DNA from: Candidatus Hydrothermota bacterium
GTDB taxonomy: Bacteria > Hydrothermota > Hydrothermia > UBA1063
Length of the DNA stretch: 6,116 bases
Assembly (NCBI GenBank): GCA_003644895.1
Contig: QNDO01000095.1
Location: 1 to 6,116, forward strand
Reading direction: 5' to 3'
Below, one piece after another: positions 1 through 4,535 of the stretch. The first letter of the stretch is position 1, and each line of letters starts with the position of its first letter. The notes below the pieces were generated by a model. The model saw nothing but the letters and a program-made list of their open reading frames with translations. It did no database searches and was not told the origin of the DNA. Made by a program: the position numbers and the translations under genes.

Positions 1-1214
1 ACAGGAGGCAAAAGTCCAAGGTTTGCATTCATGGGCTGGAAATCCTTTTTGTCATTCTCAGTCACGTATCTGAGCAGCGCTCCAATCATAGTGGTTTCTG
101 GAGGGGGAGGTAAAGGTCCTCCCATTTTTAAAATGTTATATATGTTTAGCGCTGCCATTAATCCACCCATAATAGCTTCCACATATCCTTCTGTTCCTAT
201 AAGCTGCCCCGCAAAAAGTATTCTTGGGTCTCTCTTCAACCTCAGGTGAATATCCAGGAGTCCAGGGGAGTGTATGTAGGTGTTTCGATGTACAGCCCCA
301 TATCTAAGAAAAACAGCATTTTCGAGGCCGGGTATCATACGGAAGACCCTTTTCTGTTCCGGGTACTTGATTTGAGTCTGGAAGCCCACCAGGGAAAACA
401 TTGACCTTTCTTTGTTTTCCGGTCTCATTTGAACCACAGCATAGGGGGTTTTGCCGGTTTTTGGATCTTTGAGTCCTCTGGGATTGAGAGGGCCGTATCT
501 CAGGGTTTCCGGTCCCCTCCTTGCCATAACTTCTATGGGCAAGCATCCCTCAAAATATTTCTTTTCTTCTTCAAGATGAGGTATATGGACTTCTGCATTA
601 AGCAATGCTTCCACAAAGTTATAATATTCCTCTTTTGTCAGGGGGGCGTTAAGATAAGAACTATCGTCAAGACCGTGTCTATCCCTGTAATACAATTTCG
701 AAAAGTCAAGGGTCTCAGCGTCTACAATGGGTGATAATGCATCAAAAAAATAAAGAAACTCATCTCCAGTCAGTTTTTTTATCTCCAGGGCAAGGGCATC
801 CGAAGTGAGAGGACCTGAAGCAATGAGGACTATCCCTTCAGATGGAAGAGATGTTATCTCTTCCCTGATGACCTTTATATTTGGATGGGACTCAATAAGA
901 TTTGTTACTTCCTGAGAAAATTTCAGTCTGTCCACCACCAGGGCCTTGCCCCCTGGAAGGGAATGTTTTTCCGCAATTTCGAGTAAATAAGAATGCAGGG
1001 TTTTTAATTCCTCTTTTAGTAATCCATGGGCATTGGTTACTTCCACAGATTTCAATGAATTACTACACACAAGTTCCGCAAAATACTCTGTATTGTGTAC
1101 AGGGGTCATTCTTGCAGGTCGCATTTCAAAAAGTATGACCTCAATATCCCTTTCCGCAAGCTGCAGAGCAGCTTCAGAACCTGCAAGACCTCCCCCTATG
1201 ATGTGGACTTTCAC
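1..1214 (-). CDS. trmFO: TrmFO, folate/FAD-dependent tRNA (uracil-54-C5)-methyltransferase (C-terminus cut by window edge)
   Basis: The enzyme makes ribothymidine (m5U) at position 54 of the tRNA T-loop in the cytoplasm, taking the methylene group from 5,10-methylene-tetrahydrofolate and reducing it with FADH2. About 404 codons are visible; family members are usually about 435-450 residues, so only the last few dozen lie beyond the left edge. The N-terminus reads MKVHIIGGGLAGSEAALQLA, a dinucleotide-binding fold with GxGxxG at residues 7-12. Two cysteines match the known catalytic pair: C50 in ELVCSNSLKS and C224 in EGCLPIEVMARRGPETLR. Later family hallmarks include RMIPGLENAVFLRYG, FAGQLIGTEGYVEAIMGG and FQPMNANLGLLPP. 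The start is the GTG at 1214-1212, directly before the Rossmann motif. An in-frame TAA four codons upstream excludes a longer protein. No Shine-Dalgarno sequence precedes this GTG. The gene runs divergently from frr. Identity is very secure. Confidence 0.97.
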   Translation of the reverse strand, partial: MKVHIIGGGLAGSEAALQLAERDIEVILFEMRPARMTPVHNTEYFAELVCSNSLKSVEVTNAHGLLKEELKTLHSYLLEIAEKHSLPGGKALVVDRLKFSQEVTNLIESHPNIKVIREEITSLPSEGIVLIASGPLTSDALALEIKKLTGDEFLYFFDALSPIVDAETLDFSKLYYRDRHGLDDSSYLNAPLTKEEYYNFVEALLNAEVHIPHLEEEKKYFEGCLPIEVMARRGPETLRYGPLNPRGLKDPKTGKTPYAVVQMRPENKERSMFSLVGFQTQIKYPEQKRVFRMIPGLENAVFLRYGAVHRNTYIHSPGLLDIHLRLKRDPRILFAGQLIGTEGYVEAIMGGLMAALNIYNILKMGGPLPPPPETTMIGALLRYVTENDKKDFQPMNANLGLLPP

Positions 1215-1222
1215 ATACTGAT

Positions 1223-1249
1223 TTTATAGTCTGAAAAGGGGATTTACAA
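1223..1249 (-). promoter_or_regulatory. Candidate trmFO promoter placing transcription start near the GTG
   Basis: On the minus strand TTGTAA (1249-1244) and TATAAA (1228-1223) are separated by 15 bases, shorter than the ideal 17 but plausible for a sigma-70-type promoter. The -10 box ends only 8 bases before the GTG start at 1214. Transcription would then begin at or almost at the start codon, and no ribosome-binding site is present, so a leaderless mRNA is the natural reading. The boxes are seen; promoter activity is inferred. Confidence 0.45.
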
Positions 1250-1270
1250 ATAAAAACTCTTAAATCTGCC

Positions 1271-1299
1271 TTGAAGTGCTTGTGCTTCTGCTTTATCAT
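1271..1299 (+). promoter_or_regulatory. Candidate promoter of the frr operon
   Basis: TTGAAG (1271-1276) and TATCAT (1294-1299) are separated by exactly 17 bases, matching the sigma-70 consensus at four and five of six positions. Transcription would start near 1306, leaving a leader of about 17 bases that holds the strong ribosome-binding site AAGGAGG at 1310-1316. The same -35 box and the same spacing appear in the candidate promoter at 3644-3672. Confidence 0.55.
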
Positions 1300-1322
1300 A
1301 ATAATTCAAAAGGAGGGTCCCC

Positions 1323-1883
1323 ATGAGTGTAGATGCAATTTATAAGGATATTGAAACAAGAATGAAAAAAGCAGTTGAAAACTTTAAAACAGAAATTTCC
1401 AGACTCAGGACAGGTAGAGCGACTCCTGCTATCCTGGATGGAGTGAGAGTTGAATATTACGGTGCTCAGGTCCCCCTTAATCAGGTGGCCAATATTGCCA
1501 TTCCCGATGCCAGTCTCATAGTCATTCAACCATGGGATAAGACAATAATTGGAGAAATAGAGAGGGCTATAAAAAAATCAGGTTTGGGGCTTAATCCACA
1601 AAGTGACGGAAATGTAATAAGATTGCCCATTCCTCCCTTATCTGATGAAAGAAGAAGGGAACTCGTAAAAATAGTGAAAAAATTTGCTGAAGACGCAAGG
1701 ATTGCAGTGAGAAATATAAGAAGGGATGGTATGGAGAAAGTAAAAAGAATGGAAAAGGATAAGGAAATATCGGAGGATGAGCGCAAAAGAGCTGAAGAAA
1801 AGATACAGGAGATTACAGATAAGTATATTGATGAAATAAATAAGATATTGGACAGCAAGGAGAGGGAGATACTTGAAGAATAA
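1323..1883 (+). CDS. frr: Ribosome recycling factor (RRF)
   Basis: RRF acts with EF-G to split the post-termination ribosome into subunits and release mRNA and tRNA. The protein has 186 residues, the normal family length. Residues 1-30 and about 105-186 form the three-helix bundle (domain I), with RLRTGRATPAILD at 27-39 at the hinge. Residues 31-104 form the beta-rich domain II, including IQPWDK at 68-73. The conserved basic stretch AVRNIRRDGMEKVKR at 128-142 contains the arginines needed for ribosome binding. The ATG start follows AAGGAGG (1310-1316) by six bases. This is the first gene of a packed operon with uppS, cdsA and a MazG-like gene. tsf and pyrH, which usually sit directly upstream, are absent. 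Confidence 0.98.
   Translation: MSVDAIYKDIETRMKKAVENFKTEISRLRTGRATPAILDGVRVEYYGAQVPLNQVANIAIPDASLIVIQPWDKTIIGEIERAIKKSGLGLNPQSDGNVIRLPIPPLSDERRRELVKIVKKFAEDARIAVRNIRRDGMEKVKRMEKDKEISEDERKRAEEKIQEITDKYIDEINKILDSKEREILEE
1857..1862 (+). promoter_or_regulatory. Ribosome-binding site deciding the TTG start of uppS
   Basis: AAGGAG lies ten bases before the TTG at 1873, inside the last codons of frr, and a second purine-rich stretch (GGGAG) follows it. The first in-frame ATG of uppS encodes the methionine of the catalytic MDGNGRWA motif, so it cannot be the start. An in-frame TAA at 1837-1839 blocks extension upstream. TTG at 1873 is the only reasonable start. Confidence 0.75.
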
Positions 1884-2571
1884 ACTTCCTGTTCATGTTG
1901 CCATCATAATGGATGGTAATGGAAGATGGGCAAAAGAGAGGGGGTTACCTCGTATAATCGGCCATAAGGTTGGAGCAGAATCCGTAAGGGAAATTATACG
2001 AACTGCAAAGGAAATAGGTATTAAATATCTCACTCTTTTCACCTTTTCCACGGAAAACTGGAGGAGACCTGAAGAAGAGGTCAATTTCCTAATGGATATG
2101 TTAAAGCAGCTTCTCAGAGACGAAGTGGAGGATTTGAAGCGAAACGGTGTACGTCTTAGGGCTATGGGCAGACTGGATATGCTTCCACGGAGAGTGAAAG
2201 AAGAACTGGAGTATGCAGAAAGAGAGACAGAAATGAATAAAGATCTTACTGTAATTCTTGCTCTCTCATACAGTGGAAGAGCTGAAATTGTTGATGCTGT
2301 AAAAAAAATGGTAAGAAAAGCCCCTAACCCTGAGCATGTTACTGAAGATACATTTAGAAACTTTCTGTATTTGCCGGATGTCCCCGAACCGGATTTGATG
2401 ATAAGGACCAGTGGTGAGATGAGGATTTCCAATTTTATGCTGTGGCAACTTGCTTACACGGAACTATATTTTACAAAGACCCTCTGGCCAGACTTCAGGA
2501 GGGAAGAATTCTTAAAGATCATAGAAGATTATACAAAAAGGGAAAGGAGATTCGGTGGTATCCCTACTTAA
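1873..2571 (+). CDS. uppS: (Z)-specific isoprenyl diphosphate synthase, undecaprenyl diphosphate synthase
   Basis: UppS condenses farnesyl diphosphate with eight isopentenyl diphosphates in cis configuration to give C55 undecaprenyl diphosphate, the lipid carrier for peptidoglycan and other wall polymers. It works as a soluble homodimer at the membrane face. The protein has 232 residues, slightly short but within the family range. Visible motifs are MDGNGRWA at 13-20 with the catalytic Asp14, GHKVGAESVREI at 30-41, FTFSTENWRRP at 56-66, and the IPP-binding region DLMIRTSGEMRISNF at 174-188 followed by LWQLAYTELYF. The tail RRFGG is typical. The start is TTG, overlapping frr by 11 bases, so translation is probably coupled. 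The gene overlaps cdsA by 17 bases. A shorter-chain cis-prenyl synthase cannot be excluded from sequence alone, but the context favours UppS. Confidence 0.96.
   Translation: MKNKLPVHVAIIMDGNGRWAKERGLPRIIGHKVGAESVREIIRTAKEIGIKYLTLFTFSTENWRRPEEEVNFLMDMLKQLLRDEVEDLKRNGVRLRAMGRLDMLPRRVKEELEYAERETEMNKDLTVILALSYSGRAEIVDAVKKMVRKAPNPEHVTEDTFRNFLYLPDVPEPDLMIRTSGEMRISNFMLWQLAYTELYFTKTLWPDFRREEFLKIIEDYTKRERRFGGIPT
2544..2549 (+). promoter_or_regulatory. Ribosome-binding site deciding the GTG start of cdsA
   Basis: AAGGAG lies five bases before the GTG at 2555, within the last codons of uppS. It supports a GTG start that overlaps uppS by 17 bases rather than a later initiation site. The next methionine in frame is at residue 63, inside the membrane region, and is too far downstream. 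Confidence 0.7.
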
Positions 2572-3343
2572 GGAACTGAAGAGAAGAGTTCTCACAGCTT
2601 TCATTTTGATACCTCTCTTTTTAGGAATTCTGTATCTGGGGAAATATGCTTTTGCCGCATTGATAATAGTCTTTATTACCGGAGCTTTTCTTGAATTTGC
2701 TACACTCTACGATCTGGGAATACGAATTAAAATCACGGGAATGATTTGGCTTATTACTCTCATCATTCTCACTGTTTTTGAAAGAACCAGTCTCGTAATT
2801 CTTTTGCCACTTGCTTACTTTTTTCTTATCCCATTTTTCTGGAATAAAGGAGATTCAATTAAAAAACTCTCCTTGGGGATTTTTATACTTGTGTATCTTT
2901 CATTTGGCGCTGTTACAGTTTATTTTATAAGAACTTTCTTTGGTTTTTATCATGCCCTTTCCTTTTTCCTCATAATCTGGACTTTTGATAGTGCTGCGTA
3001 TCTTTCTGGTAGCCTCTGGGGGAAACGCAGACTGGCTGTTAAAATAAGTCCCAGGAAATCAGTGGAAGGGTATCTCTTGGGGATTTTGTTCACGGTTCCC
3101 ATTGTAATAGCCATGAAATACATAGGTATTTATCGGCTGCCTCTTGTTAAGGCTATTCTTGGGGGTGTTTTTATATCCATTCTTTCACAGGTCGGTGATC
3201 TTGTGGAATCTGCCATGAAAAGAGAGGTGGGGGTTAAGGATAGCTCCACCATTTTCCCGGGACACGGAGGTTTTCTGGACCGGGTGGATAGTATAGTATT
3301 TACTGCACCATTCTATTTTATTTTTCTATTGAGGGTGATCTAA
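2555..3343 (+). CDS. cdsA: Phosphatidate cytidylyltransferase (CDP-diglyceride synthase)
   Basis: CdsA converts phosphatidic acid and CTP to CDP-diacylglycerol in the cytoplasmic membrane, the branch point to all major bacterial phospholipids. The protein has 262 residues, the usual length, and is strongly hydrophobic, with several membrane segments (for example about 11-28, 33-49, 62-75, 80-95, 106-126, 134-148, 174-190 and 200-212). DSAAYLSGSLWGKR begins at residue 145 and leads into ISPRKSVEG (164-172), where many relatives have PKKTWEG. The family signature is complete at 219-245: S-A-M-K-R, then K228-D229, then H237-G-G-F-L-D-R-V-D245, which carries the metal- and substrate-binding acidic residues. 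The start is GTG with a good ribosome-binding site, overlapping uppS. dxr and rseP, which often follow cdsA, are not here; a MazG-like gene begins one base after the stop. Confidence 0.96.
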   Translation: MVSLLKELKRRVLTAFILIPLFLGILYLGKYAFAALIIVFITGAFLEFATLYDLGIRIKITGMIWLITLIILTVFERTSLVILLPLAYFFLIPFFWNKGDSIKKLSLGIFILVYLSFGAVTVYFIRTFFGFYHALSFFLIIWTFDSAAYLSGSLWGKRRLAVKISPRKSVEGYLLGILFTVPIVIAMKYIGIYRLPLVKAILGGVFISILSQVGDLVESAMKREVGVKDSSTIFPGHGGFLDRVDSIVFTAPFYFIFLLRVI

Positions 3344-3344
3344 A

Positions 3345-3647
3345 ATGAAGATCAGGGAATTTCAGAAGATAATAAGGGAAACTTATTTTGAAAAAGACTC
3401 AAAAAGAGGAAAGGCCGAAACCTTTCAGTGGTTTATTGAGGAGATAGGAGAACTTGCAAGGGCACTCAAAAGTGGAAAAGAAAGTGAGATGATTCATGAA
3501 TTCTCCGATGCCATTGCCTGGTTATTTTCTCTGGCAAATCTGTACGGTGTGGATATGGAAGAGGCAGTAGCAAGGTATAAAGAAGGTTGTCCCAAGTGTC
3601 ACCATATACCGTGTATCTGTGACGAAAACAGAAAAAAAAGACCTTGA
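3345..3647 (+). CDS. Small MazG-type nucleotide pyrophosphohydrolase with C-terminal Cys/His zinc-type cluster
   Basis: Members of the MazG/all-alpha NTP pyrophosphatase superfamily hydrolyse (d)NTPs to NMP and pyrophosphate and act as house-cleaning or alarmone-adjusting enzymes. The exact substrate cannot be read from this sequence. The protein has 100 residues, a single MazG unit. The helical metal-binding motif is present as E32-E33-I-G-E36 followed by E52-F-S-D55, the EExxE...ExxD pattern that binds magnesium. After the domain comes CPKCHHIPCIC at 82-92, with four cysteines and two histidines likely to bind zinc, then a basic tail. The gene starts one base after cdsA with a modest GAGG at 3331-3334, so it is probably the last gene of the frr-uppS-cdsA operon. 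A functional tie to lipid synthesis (for example CTP handling) is only speculation. The superfamily call is strong; the specific role is unknown. Confidence 0.85.
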   Translation: MKIREFQKIIRETYFEKDSKRGKAETFQWFIEEIGELARALKSGKESEMIHEFSDAIAWLFSLANLYGVDMEEAVARYKEGCPKCHHIPCICDENRKKRP

Positions 3648-3672
3648 AGAATTCCAGGATCCCCGGTAAAAT
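3644..3672 (+). promoter_or_regulatory. Candidate promoter for the NifX-like gene
   Basis: TTGAAG (3644-3649) and TAAAAT (3667-3672) are 17 bases apart. The -35 box overlaps the TGA stop of the MazG-like gene. Transcription would begin near 3679, leaving a leader of about 20 bases before the ribosome-binding site and start. The -35 box and spacing are identical to those of the frr promoter candidate. The NifX-like gene may therefore be transcribed on its own as well as by read-through. Confidence 0.5.
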
Positions 3673-3686
3673 TAATTATAGATATG

Positions 3687-3693
3687 AAGGAGG
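3687..3693 (+). promoter_or_regulatory. Ribosome-binding site choosing between two adjacent ATG codons
   Basis: AAGGAGG precedes two consecutive in-frame ATG codons at 3697 and 3700. Spacing is three bases to the first and six to the second. The second is nearer the usual optimum and gives the family-typical N-terminus MKIAIPS, so 3700 is preferred. Confidence 0.7.
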
Positions 3694-3699
3694 AATATG

Positions 3700-4077
3700 A
3701 TGAAAATAGCAATCCCCAGCAAAGGTCCAAAAGGTCTACTTGAAGAGGTTGAAGAACATTTTGGTAGAGCAGAGTATTATACAATTGTTGAAGTTAGTGA
3801 TAATAAAGAAATTACCAGGGTACAGGTGGAAAAAACTCCCTTTACCTCTCATGGTCCAGGTGATATACCCAACTGGCTCAAATCCCTTGGAGTAGATTTG
3901 GTAATTGCAAGGGGTATGGGGCATAGAGCAGTGGATTTTTTTAACCAACTGGGTATACAGGTGGTTACCGGGGCCAATGGTATGATTAAAGACATCGTGG
4001 ATGCTTATCTCAAGGGGACACTGGTGGTAGAGGAGTGGAAAGGGAAGGAATGCGGAGAGGGTGAGTGTGATCATTAA
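3700..4077 (+). CDS. NifX/NifB-type dinitrogenase iron-molybdenum cofactor family protein (small, stand-alone)
   Basis: The 125-residue protein matches the fold that binds Fe-Mo cofactor precursors in NifX, NafY and the NifB C-terminus. The N-terminus MKIAIPSKGPKGLLEEVEEHFGRA (residues 1-24) has the usual strand, then the EHFGRA signature at 19-24. YYTIVEV at 26-32 is the second strand. GVDLVIARGMGHRAVDFFNQLGIQVV, starting at residue 64, is the conserved Rossmann-like middle, and VTGANGMIKDIVDAYLKG follows. The tail KECGEGECDH ends in two cysteines and a histidine that could bind iron or another metal. Stand-alone members occur in many anaerobes without nitrogenase, so nitrogen fixation is not implied; a role in Fe-S or metal handling is the cautious reading. 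No ParA/MRP-type ATPase partner is nearby. The gene converges on the PLD gene across the repeat region. Family is secure; function is not. Confidence 0.88.
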   Translation: MKIAIPSKGPKGLLEEVEEHFGRAEYYTIVEVSDNKEITRVQVEKTPFTSHGPGDIPNWLKSLGVDLVIARGMGHRAVDFFNQLGIQVVTGANGMIKDIVDAYLKGTLVVEEWKGKECGEGECDH

Positions 4078-4078
4078 A

Positions 4079-4167
4079 GCGAGAAGCGTAAAGCGAACAG
4101 CGTCAAGCGGTAGACGGGAGACGGATTATTTAGTTCGGTAAACGGTAGACGGTAAACGGGGAACGGA
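4079..4167 (+). repeat. Left degenerate heptad array (GCGNNAA and CGGTARA units)
   Basis: Seven-base units can be read in register. First come GCGAGAA, GCGTAAA, GCGAACA and GCGTCAA (4079-4106). Next come CGGTAGA, CGGGAGA and a partial CGGA (4108-4125). After a 10-base AT-rich break there are CGGTAAA, CGGTAGA, CGGTAAA, CGGGGAA and a partial CGGA (4136-4167). The period of 7 is constant while positions 4-6 vary. The array starts two bases after the stop codon of the NifX-like gene. Confidence 0.85.
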
Positions 4168-4172
4168 CTTTA

Positions 4173-4194
4173 TAAATTTAAAATAAATTTAAAA
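4173..4194 (+). repeat. Perfect 11-bp AT-rich tandem repeat
   Basis: TAAATTTAAAA occurs twice without a gap (4173-4183 and 4184-4194). Each unit contains the palindrome TAAATTTA. The unit is about one helical turn, so the AT tracts are phased and could bend DNA. It marks the AT-rich spacer between the left heptad array and the inner repeats. Confidence 0.75.
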
Positions 4195-4210
4195 CAAAAA
4201 CATTAATCCT

Positions 4211-4224
4211 TCTACCGTCTATCG
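4211..4224 (-). repeat. Isolated pair of inverse heptads
   Basis: TCTACCG and TCTATCG are the minus-strand form of CGGTAGA and CGATAGA. They sit inside the left half, immediately before the first copy of the roughly 30-bp interspersed repeat, and run opposite to the array at 4079-4167. Confidence 0.6.
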
Positions 4225-4230
4225 AACTCT

Positions 4231-4260
4231 TTGTCATTCTGAGCGAAGCGAAGAATCTCA
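4231..4260 (+). repeat. Interspersed repeat R1, first copy
   Basis: The 30-base element begins TTGTCATTCTGAG and ends GAAGAATCTCA. It is an imperfect palindrome in which ATTCT (4236-4240) faces AGAAT (4252-4256). A second copy in the opposite orientation lies at 4433-4478. I recall similar sequences as high-copy intergenic repeats in several bacterial phyla, but that could not be checked here. Confidence 0.75.
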
Positions 4261-4274
4261 AAATATATTAAATG

Positions 4275-4357
4275 TATAATTATTCCCCCTCACCCTAACC
4301 CTCTCTTCTCATTCTGTTCGGAGACCTCACGGTTCCCTTAAGGGTGAGGGAATTATA
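4275..4357. repeat. C-rich inverted repeat, MITE-like
   Basis: The left arm TATAATT...CCCTCACCCT (4275-4296, with five extra bases after TATAATT) pairs with AGGGTGAGGGAATTATA (4341-4357): 17 of 17 bases on the right arm find a partner once the insert is skipped. A second C-rich stretch, CCCTAACCCTCTC, follows the left arm. The interior of about 44 bases has no coding capacity. The size and terminal inverted arms resemble a small non-autonomous palindromic element. No target-site duplication is obvious. Confidence 0.6.
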
Positions 4358-4368
4358 TTTTATCTCCG

Positions 4369-4426
4369 CCTACCGTTTACCGTCTACCGAATCTTCCCTT
4401 GTCCGCTTTACGCTGCACGCTTTACG
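4369..4426 (-). repeat. Right inverse heptad arrays
   Basis: CCTACCG, TTTACCG and TCTACCG (4369-4389) are the inverse of the CGGTARA units. TGTCCGC, TTTACGC, TGCACGC and a partial TTTACG (4400-4426) are the inverse of the GCGTAAA units. The first block is a perfect 17-bp inverted match (4373-4389) to 4143-4159. The second matches 4086-4095 over 10 bp. The block order mirrors the left array. Confidence 0.8.
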
Positions 4427-4432
4427 TCTCTC

Positions 4433-4478
4433 TGAGATTCTTCGTCGTCTGCCTGAGGCAGACTCCTCAGAATGACAA
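4433..4478 (-). repeat. Interspersed repeat R1, second copy, inverted, with a different palindromic core
   Basis: The ends TGAGATTCTTCG (4433-4444) and TCAGAATGACAA (4467-4478) are the exact reverse complement of the ends of the copy at 4231-4260. The six-base middle of that copy is replaced by 22 bases that contain a perfect 7-bp stem, GTCTGCC and GGCAGAC (4447-4453 and 4457-4463), with loop TGA. No T-run follows on either strand, so it is not a canonical intrinsic terminator. Confidence 0.75.
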
Positions 4479-4500
4479 CAAGTAATCCATTCTTCAATCG

Positions 4501-4528
4501 TTTCCCGTCTTCCGTCTACCGTCTCCCG
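4501..4528 (-). repeat. Terminal inverse heptad array
   Basis: TTTCCCG, TCTTCCG, TCTACCG and TCTCCCG follow one another without gaps. Read on the minus strand they are CGGGAGA, CGGTAGA, CGGAAGA and CGGGAAA, the same family as the left array. The array ends seven bases from the stop codon of the PLD gene, mirroring the position of the left array beside the NifX-like gene. Confidence 0.8.
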
Positions 4529-4535
4529 GTCCTTT

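Larger units (their letters stand above)
4078..4535. repeat. Convergent intergenic repeat mosaic
   Basis: This 458-base gap separates the 3' ends of the NifX-like gene and the PLD gene. It holds no credible reading frame. It is filled with short repeats described in separate entries: degenerate 7-bp arrays, a roughly 30-bp interspersed repeat in two opposite copies, a C-rich inverted repeat and an AT tandem. G-rich heptads are on the left and their inverse forms on the right. Perfect inverted matches link 4143-4159 with 4373-4389 (17 bp) and 4086-4095 with 4404-4413 (10 bp). The transcript could fold back over most of its length. No clear intrinsic terminator (GC stem plus T-run) was found, so the folded mosaic may itself serve in ending transcription. 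Confidence 0.85.

Noticed and set aside
429..1221. Plus-strand open frames opposite trmFO, up to about 100 codons.
   Set aside because: The minus strand encodes continuous trmFO with conserved motifs across the whole interval.
1526..2432. Minus-strand open frames opposite frr and uppS (110 and 179 codons).
   Set aside because: They are Ser/Leu/Ile-rich shadows of the Lys/Glu/Arg-rich real genes and show no family features.
3649..3662. GAATTC and GGATCC close together, resembling a cloning-vector polylinker.
   Set aside because: The flanks do not match a common polylinker, the stretch lies naturally between a stop codon and a ribosome-binding site, and it forms part of a plausible promoter. 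Chance is the simpler explanation.
4291..4305. CCCTAACCCT resembling vertebrate telomere repeats.
   Set aside because: Only one and a half units are present, inside a larger bacterial-type inverted repeat that contains CCCTCACCCT. There is no tandem array.
4447..4463. Strong hairpin as an intrinsic terminator of either convergent gene.
   Set aside because: No run of T follows on either strand; the hairpin lies inside the second R1 copy.
4079..4528. Short regularly spaced repeats suggesting a CRISPR array.
   Set aside because: The 7-bp units are contiguous and degenerate, with no unique spacers of 25-40 bases and no cas genes nearby.
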